Part shown: positions 46,416-56,700 of the stretch, in pieces
How positions within the stretch are numbered: position 1 is the first letter of the stretch
How the letters are laid out: the number at the start of each line of letters is the position of its first letter
Assembly (NCBI GenBank): GCA_932521035.1
Contig: OW051493.1
Span: 6,572,001 to 6,636,000 of the forward strand
Length of the DNA: 64,000 nucleotides
Origin: Oscheius dolichura
Lineage: Eukaryota > Nematoda > Chromadorea > Rhabditida > Rhabditidae
Direction: 5' to 3'
Translations under genes and position numbers: made by a program
The notes under the pieces: model-generated
The model's input: the letters and a program-made list of their open reading frames with translations, nothing else
Told to the model about the DNA's origin: nothing
The model's database searches: none

Positions 46416-49374
46416 ATGCCGCTGGGTGGGATGCCTCGTAACCTTTCCTCCACGAAAGTAGCTAAGGCTATAGCTGGAGAAGAATTTGAAGATGCAGAGG
46501 TGAGTAAAATTTAATGGAATGGAGCGAGTAGTGGCCACTGGCCAGACCTGATCATTCCATCCAAGGGATCCTAATGTTTTTCAGCTTGTTTTGAAATTAT
46601 TTGTGCCGTCACGTCTTTATGTATTTTGCAGCTAATTGGAACTTTGACCCGAGGTTCTTTTAGACACAACAACTTTTCCTGTGGCAGAAAAATGAGAATG
46701 TTCGCGAAACCATAAAAGTTCAAAGTTGTGGGGGAGCACAGCAAGTGAAAGGCGATACCAGATGGTAGAGCGCTTGCGGTGAAATTATGATGTTGTCATA
46801 TAGATTCGCTCAATTGAAGCAATTCAATTTCTTTCAAACTTCACATTGCATTTTTCAGACTTTACCCATGGATCAAGGAAAAACGGCTCGCGAAGAAGGC
46901 CGCTTTGTCTTTGAATGCGCCTGGGAAGTTGCTAACAAGGTTGGAGGCATCTACACCGTGCTGCGGTCGAAAGCTCAAGTCAGTACTGAAGAATTGGGAG
47001 ACCAGTACTGCATGTTTGGACCGATGAAGGACGACCGATGGAGGCTGGAAGTTGAACAAATTGAGCCTGAAAACCGCACCATTCGAGCTGCCATGAAGAA
47101 ATTTCATAAAGATGGGTTCAGGGTTTGTTGCTGTCCATTTTTATCTTATTGGTTATTTACAGTGTACTTATGGTCGCTGGCTAATCGAAGGTTATCCGAA
47201 AGTTATTTTGTTTGATTTGGGATCTGGAGGGTCGAAGATGAACGAATGGAAGCACGAGTTATACGAAAGGTGCAAGATTGGTGTCCCTCACGAAGATGTC
47301 GAGTCGAATGATGCAATTCTTTTGGGATTTCTGGTTGCTATCTTCCTAAAACACTTCCGTGAATCTGTTAGCACCTATCAGCCGTTAGTAGTCGCTCAAT
47401 TCCACGAGTGGCAGGCCGGATGTGGCCTTCTGATGACAAGGCTGTGGAAGTTGGATATTGCAACAGTGTATACAACACATGCTACTCTACTGGGAAGACA
47501 TTTATGTGCTGGAGGATGTGATCTATACAACAATCTTGGAACGTTCAACCTCGACGAAGAAGCTGGAAAGCGAAAGGTTTGTTTTTCAGTTGTGCAATGC
47601 TGGGGTAGTTAACATTGTAATGATAAATAGTATAACACATTCCAAAAGCTTTAGTTGCAATGTAAAATGACGATTTCAATAACATCGATCTCCAGAATGT
47701 TGCTGATCACGTCGCGTCAGCGCGTTGTTTACGTAAAGCGAGGATGTTTTCCAGACACGGGCGCACTTCTCTGTCGGCCAAATGGTCTAGTGGTATGATT
47801 CTCGCTTTGGGTGCGAGAGGTCCCGGGTTCAATCCCCGGTTTGGCCCAAACATTTTGGCTTTAATTTGTACGTTCTCAACATTTTTTTTCAGATCTACCA
47901 TCAATACTGCCTCGAAAGAGCTGCTTGTGGATCGGCCCATATCTTTACTACAGTGTCGGAAATAACGGGCATGGAAGCAGAACATTTATTGATGAGAAAG
48001 CCTGATATTCTTACACCAAATGGATTGAATGTTAAACAATTTGCTGCTCTTCACGAATTTCAGGTAATCCTTGTATTTTGTAAAGTACGGGCCTTTACAG
48101 AATTTACATTCATTGGCAAAAGAGAAAATTAATAATTTTGTGCGAGGGCATTTTCATGGCCACTTGAATTTCGATCTCGATAAAACACTTTATTTCTTCA
48201 CAGCTGGAAGGTAAATTTGTTCTTGTATCTTTGTTATTGACGCTTTAGATACGAGTTTTCAAACAAAGGAGGAGACTTGTTTATTGAATCTTTGGCCAGA
48301 TTAAATCATTATCTGAAAACTACCAATGATCCCCGACATCAGGATATTACCGTGGTGGCTTTCATAATTTATCCGGCACCGTCTAATTCGTTTAACGTTG
48401 AATCTTTGAGAGGGCAGGCAGTAACAAAGCAGCTAAAAGAAGCTGTAGACAAAATTAAGGTATTAATTTCTTTGTTTATAATAACTAATTTGCTGTAGGA
48501 AACCGTAGCACAGCGAATTTTTGAATCATGCTTACAAGGAACGCTTCCCGACTCCTGTGATCTATTAGCTCCTACAGAAAAAATCCAATTGAAGCGGTGT
48601 ATCATGGCCACTCAAAAACATGATCTTCCTCCTATTTGTACTCACAACATGGTAAATTCAAATGATCAGGTACGACATCCATAAATATTATTTACATTCT
48701 AATTTCAGGTTCTTCATGCACTTCGTCGATGCCACCTACTCAACGACGATTCAGATCGTGTGAAGGTTGTCTTCCATCCCGAGTTCCTTTCCTCTGTTTC
48801 ACCACTGATCGGCTTGGATTATGAAGACTTTGTCCGCGGGTGTCACCTTGGCGTCTTCCCCTCTTACTATGAGCCATGGGGTTATACTCCAGCCGAATGC
48901 ACTGTTATGGGAATTCCTTCCATTTCAACAAATCTCAGTGGTTTTGGATGTTTCATGGAGGAACACATAGAAAAGCCCGATGAGTACGGCATATTTGTTG
49001 TGGATCGTCGCTTCCAAGAAGCGGAAGGCTCTGTTCAACAACTTGCGTCTATTATGTAAATTTCATATTCATCTATATTTAGTTTTAATCTATTAGGTAC
49101 GACTTTTGTGGAATGTCTCGTAGGCAGCGCATCATTCAAAGGAATAGAACCGAGCGTCTCTCGGAACTTATGGATTGGAAGAAACTAGGTGTTTTCTACA
49201 GGTTAGTTTTGATTTAACGTAAGCTAATGATTATTCAGGAAGGCCCGTCGCATGGCCCTTGAGAAGCTGCACCCCGAAGTTGAAAACATTATCGAGGAAA
49301 ATGAAGGCAAAGTTCCTTCCTTAGCTACTAGCCGTCGTCCAAGCTTTCACTCATCCGACGAAGACGAAGAGTAA
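46416..49374 (+). CDS. gsy-1: Glycogen synthase (GT3 family)
   Basis: Cytosolic enzyme that elongates glycogen from UDP-glucose. The ATG at 46416 follows CTTTCAG by 5 nt. A short first exon ([20 protein letters not shown]) joins across a roughly 355-bp intron to [20 protein letters not shown] with the substrate-site Lys. Collinear family blocks follow: [24 protein letters not shown]-type [55 protein letters not shown], and NFNVE-type [37 protein letters not shown] carries the catalytic E-x7-E, and [19 protein letters not shown] follows. The arginine cluster [18 protein letters not shown] is the glucose-6-phosphate switch in the family. A Ser-containing tail ([13 protein letters not shown]) resembles the phosphoregulated C-terminus. 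AT-rich; a tRNA-Pro lies in the intron 47577-47892. Confidence 0.95.
47776..47847 (+). tRNA. tRNA-Pro (anticodon TGG), inside a glycogen synthase intron
   Basis: The 72-nt cloverleaf fits fully. The acceptor stem GGCCAAA pairs with TTTGGCC, and the D-arm is GGTCTAGTGGTATGATT. The anticodon stem CTCGC/GCGAG encloses loop TTTGGGT, giving anticodon TGG. The T-arm CCCGGGTTCAATCCCCGG contains the B box. The discriminator is C, as expected for tRNA-Pro. No intron. It lies on the same strand as the host gene. A-box and B-box promoters are intact, so pol III transcription independent of the host is expected. Confidence 0.95.
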
Positions 49375-49690
49375 TAATCTAACATTTTTTAAATTTTTTA
49401 CCATCACTCAAACTAGTCACTAATAATTTTGCATTTTGTATAGCTCTTACTATAGTACAATATTCTGCCATTTTTCAACAGGTTTTATTATTTTACGGTG
49501 CTCAACTCAGAGTTTTACGAATAAATGTATCTATTCAAACTGCTATATGTTGATGTTCCTCCTACTTTACGAGGGCGATTGTAAATCTCGTCTGCTGAAA
49601 GCCGACGATTGTAACCCGCTACAGAGGTGACTATTTGACCAAGCTCCCAGTATAAAGGGCGAAAAATTGAACGGCTCCGTTTAGTCTAGC

Positions 49691-50556
49691 ATGTTCCTCG
49701 CCGTCTTTTCCCTCCTACTCGTAGTCGATACAGTTTCTGGCTGTAGTGGTGGGGCAAGCGACCAGTACACCTTCATAAAGAGCCCCATCTTCGACATGAA
49801 CATCTCCCCTCCAATTAGCTGGACTTATTTCCCCCCGAAGCCTTCCGACGCTTCCAACACGATTGCCTGGTTCTTCGTGGGACAGTCGAACACCTCCACC
49901 CAGGCCAACCTCTACGCACAGGCAGAAATCGAAGCATCTGTAAGGCTATCCAGATAGTGAGACGGAACAGAACTTTCAGATGCTGGAGGCTATGGTAGCC
50001 GCGAATCTTCCCGTTCAAGGAGTCACCATTACGGAGAGCTATAACGCTGTTCAGGTACTCAAAAGGGAAGGAGAAAAAGAAACGAGAAGTTTAGGTTGAG
50101 AACCCGGGAATCCTCACGACTGGAGTGGCTCCACTCTATGGAAAAGTCGAAGCCGGAGCTCTTACAATGACTGCTGTTCCTGTTACCGGAGGTAGGCTCT
50201 TTTCTATCACCCGGGGCTGCGATGGTACCCCATCGCTTACGGCCATACCACGTTGAAAGTACGCCATCCCGTCCGTTCTGGCAAGTCAAGCAACGTTGGG
50301 CTCGGTTAGTACTTGAATCGGAGACGGCTTGGGAATTCCGGGTGTCGTAAACGTTTTTTTCTTTTCAACCAATTTTCCAGCTACCGCCTTCGTTTGGACG
50401 CCGTTTTCCATCCCGGTTCAAGTGACAGTCCAGAATTCGATAGGGGCCACTCTCTACACTTGGAACATCGTCAAGAACACCTTCATGCAGAAGTTGATGT
50501 TAAGTTTCGGAGCTCGTTTTGCCAGTGATATCTCCGTGACCGGCTCCAATACATAA
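49691..50556 (+). CDS. Small secreted protein, unrecognised family
   Basis: Four exons encode about 185 residues: a signal peptide (FLAVFSLLLVVDTVSG), Ser/Thr-rich segments with N-glycosylation sites (NIS, NTS), then ASMLEAMVAANLPVQGVTIT. VEAGALTMTAVPVTG, FVWTPFSIPVQVTVQNSIGA and a C-terminus ending DISVTGSNT plus TAA follow. Only one cysteine is visible in the mature part, so it is not a Cys-knot toxin or inhibitor type. A GTTTAG acceptor lies 6 nt before the ATG. The last intron (50192-50380) is almost wholly a 5S rRNA gene. The stop is 185 bp from the convergent SPV-1-type gene. Secretion is inferred from the signal peptide; function unknown. Confidence 0.75.
50235..50353 (+). rRNA. 5S ribosomal RNA gene, inside an intron
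   Basis: 119 nt starting GCTTACGGCCATACCACGTT and ending GGGTGTCGTAAAC. Helix I ends pair with one mismatch. The internal control region is intact: box A AAGTCAAGCAACG, then GGTTAGTACTTGAATC and box C CGGAGACGGCTTGGGAATT. A run of seven T (from 50354) forms the pol III terminator. The gene sits on the same strand inside the last intron of the secreted-protein gene. The terminator T run and the following CTTTTCAACCAATTTTCCAG also supply that intron's 3' splice region. Confidence 0.93.
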
Positions 50557-50740
50557 TTCTCGCATATTTATTAGATTTCTCTTTTTCTTCTTCTGAAATA
50601 TGTACAAAACAAGACGAACTATTGTGATGGGGCGGGAACGGGGCAAGAGAGACGTTTTTGGGTCAAGAAAGTCGGAATAAGCGGAGTAAAAAGGTACCCA
50701 TTGATGATATTGTCGCGTATAAAATATAACAATTTCTGGT

Positions 50741-53700
50741 TCACACGTAGGAGACGTCGTGGTCGGTGCCGGGGAAGAGGTCGCCGGCCGACGGCAGGGA
50801 CAGGATCTTCTCGGTGGACAGCGACCGCCGGCCGGTGGTACTGTAGTCTTTGTGGGACTGTCGCCGTGTGATCCGCGGCCCGCTGTGGCCATCCACGAAT
50901 ATCTGACACTGAAAGGAACTCGGTCTGGTCTCTTTCTAGATTCCCACCTTCGAAATGTCGACGGTGACGTCGGTCGCCGGTTTGTCGCCCTTCTCCTTCT
51001 GCTGGCCGACCGAGACGAATGTCCTCTCCCCCGGGTTGATTATTATCGAAGTCGTGTAACTCCTCCTCTGGTCTCGTTTCATCCGCGGCCGTCGTGGCCT
51101 CTCCTCCGGGCTACTGTTCCACGAGCCGTTGCTGTCCTTCTCCTGTGATTTCCTCGTAGTTTTCACCAGGTCAGGGGTAGCCGGTTGGGGCAGAAAAATT
51201 GGATCATCGTCCGCTTCATCCTGGTCTTCGTCTTGGAGATCTTCGACATCCGACTCGTTGCCGGCGTCGTCTTCCCGTGGCGGTTTCTCCGAGTATCGCT
51301 GGAAGAAATCCTGCCAATCAGCCTGACGATCCACGGCGAAGACGGGCTGAAATAACCTTTTCATTTCCCCCATTTTCAAGTTTTGCCAGGGCTGCGCGAA
51401 CGCAACCCCTCACGCAAAAATTTAGCTGTAGGCGAATCTCAACTCGAGACTGCCTCACGGGTCAGCCGTTCCAAATGTGCAATGGAACAGCCTCACCATG
51501 GCGACGATGCCTTCTTGATCGCATCGAAACACCCAGCCAGGTAAGTTGCATTCAGAACGGCCGCGCACAAGCCATAGCGCGCAGCTGCCGAGATTTTACG
51601 GGTGCGCGCGCCGTGCCCTCTATCTAGGCAATAAGGAAAGCAGACTCACGAAAGCCAGCCGGATCAGTTCTTGAACCACGGCGTTAATATGCTGGGTGTG
51701 TTGGAGATGAGTGGCGTGGTCGTTTGCCATTGCCTGAGGGGGTGGCCAGCAGAGGGAGGGAGCAATGACCGTCGACAGGTTGGCCGCTCCCATCAGATTG
51801 CTCTCCTGGAACCAGGTGACCCGGCTCAGGTGGAGCATGACGTGTTTCAGGGTCTCGTAGTTTGGGGACGGGAGACGGGTCACCAGACGGCGGAGCTCTT
51901 CTACCGAGGTGTCTTCCGGGTCAGCACTGCATCTCTGAATATCCTCTGGTAATTCCCATTAGATAAGAGGCAACGTACCTTGCCAATGGCCACCCAGTCG
52001 TCGTACAGATCGTAGGAGAGAAGGGGTTCGGGCAGTTTTCGAAGGTAGAGCTTGATAACCGAGGCCAGGTTCATCGGGTGCACTTCGGCCACGTCGACCT
52101 CGTCGTCCCCAACCGACTTTTCGAATGCCTCACAAATTTCTTCAATCTTCGACTTTACCCCGCAGGTACGGTAGATTCCCTGAAATGGGAGGAATTCTAA
52201 TCACACCGGCTCGGTCTCACCTTCAATCGCATTCCTCGTTTTTGCATCTCGTTTATGCTCTCCTCAAGTATCCTCGGGACTTTCCTTTTTTGCTGTTCCA
52301 AGTGGCCTGGAATTTGTCGTGGTAAGATACAAAAACCAATGGCTAACCCTTCAGGGAGACGCCGAAGATGCTCATCCTCCGGTCGATGGACGTCGTCCTG
52401 GCCGGTTGGCCACTGCATCGCAGTCCCGTCTTCGGGAAGCAGCCCTTGTGCCAGGCCTGTTGACAGTCGATACATTGGACGGTGTAGACGATGGACAGAC
52501 GCTCGCAATGGACACACTTCGACGGCTGGACCGTTCGCTGGACGCAGTGAGACTGCGACGCCTCGGAGAGTTCTTGTGACTCGTAGAGGCGGCCGGCTGA
52601 GGGGGAGGATGGGTTAAAGGACTGCCAGGTGGGCCTACCGGTGCTGGTCTTCTTGTGTCTCTTGGTGTCGGGCAGGGCGCCCTCGTCGTCCGGGTTGAGG
52701 GCATTCCTCCTCAGACTGGTGACGGACGAGCCGTCGCAGGAGACGACGCCCTCATCCACACTTCGATCCGATCTGTAGGGAAACATTTTGGACGGAATGG
52801 AATGAATGGAGCCGTGCCATTTCTGGGCAAAAGGACAGTTGCATGTGAGCAACATTTCGGGGGGAGGATGGCGAAATGGACGGCTGACGGAAGGGACAGA
52901 CCTCAAGAGGGAGGAGGACGACGCGGCCCGGCTAGGCAGGTGCTGCAGGTAGGCCATGTACGAGCTGCCGGGCTCGAAATCACGCGTCGCATCCGCCAAC
53001 TCCTGGTAGCCGCCGGGAAGCTTGACCCACAGCGCAGCCAGCGCCTGAAATGGGGAGATTTCTATAGACACCGGGCATTTTGAGGGGGCTAAGGAACAAT
53101 TTTGGATGCAAATTATAAGGTGGCATCTCATTCGACATGAAATGGAGGGAATAATTGAGGAGGAGGAGGCCATACCCAGAAAAGGACAGCAGAACCTATT
53201 CCCGGCCGCCGTAATGCTCGGCTACAAAGCGGCTCTAGAGGCGACAACAATGGCGTGGTTGACGTGATTTCTGTGTGTTATGAATCGAAGAAAAATCATG
53301 TATTCAGTGGGCCGGGCGGCGCTGTGTTTTGTTATTAATAGGGAAATAACGAGGGGGATATCCCGAGAAGGAGGAGGGGGAAGGAGACGGCGACAAATAC
53401 AAGACTCTCCCACACACATTCGGTTTCGGTCATAAAATGGCCGGGGAAAATGGCCCTTGGGGTTCGAAAGGGGAAGAAAAGTGGAGGCCGAGGGGGAGGG
53501 AGGAAATGACCATTTTCCACTTGCAAGTGTTGTTGTTATTCCTGAGACTTTTGCCGCCTCCCCTGGCTCCCGGGGGACGGGGCGCGCCACGACAGACACC
53601 TCATTTAGGGAGGCCGGCAATAGAGAGAAAGGGCGTCATTCTGGCACCGGGGAGGATATTTCCACCCCTCAAAACAGACGGCTAGACCCTTCCAGACGGG

Positions 53701-56700
53701 GGAAATGAAGGTAAGGCGCCGAATTCGGGGGGAAAAGTTCCGTGCTGTTCAATTTCCCCCGTTTGCTGCATTTTTGATGGCATTCGTCAGAAGGCGCCAC
53801 AGTTAGACAGCGGAGAAGAGTAAGATAATTAACCGGGACGTGGCAGATGAAGTGGGAGCTCTCCTTCTCTCATTCAGTCCATTGTCCTCCCAAATGAATG
53901 GGAAGGGGGGACCCGGGGCCATCCTCCTCCTCGTCCTCTTCTCTCTCGGCTATCAACAAATCCCTTATTTTCCCTCAAAAATGAGGCGTGGGAGCAAAAT
54001 TCGAGAGGGAGAGAGACGAAATTAATTAGAGAAATTCATTGGAGGAGAGCGGAAATTGCGAGAAGAGTTCAGCCAGAAAGCAAAAGAGCCGAGAGGGGGA
54101 GAGATTTCGCCTTCAGGGATAATTTTGTTTATTGGCGGAGCGATGTGGCCGGCCGGCCGGAGGAGCAAGAACAGCACCGACCGAAAGAAAACGTTAATTA
54201 GCAGTCTTTATGCAGGGGGGACGTCGTCATTTTCTCATAAAAATTCACTGAAATTGGCAGAGAAAACACGCGGTTCGCAGAAGCCACGCGTCAGGACAGG
54301 GGCCACAAGATGGATGGCCATAATTTGTCCCATACAGAGGAGGAGGACGGCAGTCGAACCGGGGGAGATGAGCAGTCGCCTCTTTTGTGCCTTCTGATCG
54401 ATCAGGAAGACCGTTTTTGTCGGCCAGAAGGGAAAACACTAACATACAGAAGCAACATTAGTCAGCCACTAGCCGACAAGAAAAAGGAAGCGCGGAACTG
54501 ACAGTCAGGGCGCCTGCACCCGTACTGTCTCGGCAGATGGCCCCTTTGTGCCCGGAGCTATCTCCAATTCAAAGATTCCTTCTGCCGAGTGCATACGGGT
54601 GTGAGAGCCAGGCAGGCAAAGCCTCGAAATCAAAAAATCAGTCCCCAGCCAGAGAATGGGTAAGCAGGGTCCTCTAGCCGAAATGAAAGAGTGGGTGAGT
54701 GAATAAACAGCCCAGGGCCACGGCCTGCTGTCTCATAAGACCATTCGGCATATGATTATCCTCCTCTGAAGGAAGAAAAAGAAAGAAGAAGAAGCGGGAC
54801 AATTGAATTGGTTTTGGAGACCGGCCGGATGCCAGGAAGGCGGCCATCACGCAATGTTTCCTTTCCCGGAATAGGGGGAAAGTTTGTAGGAGGCAGAGGT
54901 CATTTCATTAGGAGAGGAACCCCGGCGAATTTTGAAGAGGCACCCTAATCTTCGAGGCCTTATAACCTCTCTCTGAGGGTGATCTTGGGACCTTTCAATT
55001 ATCCGGCGATGATGTTGTCAACGGGAAGAGGATGGCCCAACCTCTCGTTGCAAAATCGCCGTCTCCCTTTCAAAAATGACAACATTTTAGCCAATCTTTG
55101 AACCTGTTTGGATCGAGGAGCCGGCTAATTAGCTGATTGTGTTGAATTTATGTTACATATGAGGCCGGGGTTATGAGCCGTTTTATGGACGGCAGCGAAC
55201 GGGCGGAGGACGGGGGCCGGGCGTCTGGAGTTTTGCCGGTCATAAAAAGGACACGCTTCACATCTTGTTAGTACTAAACCAAGCACATCTGGAGATGGGA
55301 GAAGGGGGTGGAAAAGACCCCCTGCCGGTTCCAAATGGAAGGGGGGAGGTCGGCCACTCCTGCCCCATAAATTATGAGAATATTACCACGGGTTGAGGTT
55401 GATTTAGGATGAAGGAGCAGGGCAGGCGAGAAGGCGCCTAGCCTCGACTACCCCCACGGGAAGGGTTCGCCGGGCCTCTTCTTCTGTCTCCCCCCAGATC
55501 CCTTCCCCCCGGAGGCCACTTACCTTAAAATAGTGAGAGGAGCAGGCTTTCGTTGTCTGGTCGCACTGGAAAACGAGCTCACGCAGCTTCTCAATAATTC
55601 TCTCCTGAAAAATCGACTGGAATCAGGAAGAAGAAGAAAAAAAAGATGAAAAGCTGGACTGGCGAAAATGAAGGCAATACACGGGAGTCGAGACGCCGTG
55701 TCCCCTCCCCCCGTAATCAACTTGTAGGCACCCTTCGAAGGGGCGACGACGAGGTGACGTCACCTGGGCAGAGGGGCCCTCTCTCCCGTCCCTGCCCCTT
55801 GTACAACACAATCCACAGGAAATCGCATTTTCCAGTCGGGGGTCTGATTTCGGAGAAACGCGGTGTTGACACGAGAAAGTTCCGGGACGATACCTTGGCC
55901 TCGTCGTGTTCCTTCCGTTTTCTGCGCAATTCGCTGGCCAGCTGGGCCAGATGCCGTTCGGCGTCCTCCCGCCGGGCGATGGCCTCCTCCTCGGTCTTCT
56001 TCTTCTTCTCGATCTCCCGTCCCTTCTTGTTGTGTTCCATCTGGCCACCCTGTCCCAGTGACTGGGTTCGAAGACTCTGCTCTCTGGCTCGGCGGACAGC
56101 CTCGTCTCTCGACCTCAAAGTGGCCCTAGCCTTTTCATAGGCCTCTTCACAATCATTCTACAAAGGGTCTCGTCTGGAAAAGAACAAAAAGAGCAAATAC
56201 CACGGCCTTGATCATCTTGGTCCATTCCAGCTTGAGGGAGTTCCTCTGTGTGTCGTGTTCCTTCCTCCTGGCATCGAGAGCCTCCACCACCCGGTCCTTC
56301 AGATGGTCTGCCGTGTCGCGTGTCCTCGTCATCAGCTCCAAGTCACAGTCGAAGCTGTCCTCCCAGACTTCTCTCAGTCCAACAAATGGCTAAACTCGTC
56401 TTCTTTTTGGAGTTACCTCCAAGGAGGACGAACCTTGCCAATATCCCTGCGACTGGACTCGACCAGGGCATGGACCCGTCTCGCGTGATCTTGCTCTAAT
56501 TGGAGACGGGCACGGATGTATGTGAGAAGGTCTTTGCAATAACTGAAAAACGATAAGATCCATTTTGCAGAGAGAAGAGAAGGGGCAATCGGGGGAAGAC
56601 TGGGAATATATTGTGTCTACGGCTGCCGGGATGACTGACTATAGATCGTTTCTCTCTATTCTTTGGGCGCTGGGGGCAGATCCCCTTGGAACATGGTTAA

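Noticed and set aside
47744-48132. Open frames covering the tRNA and the adjacent glycogen synthase exon
   Set aside because: Explained by the tRNA-Pro and the IYHQYC exon; not separate genes.
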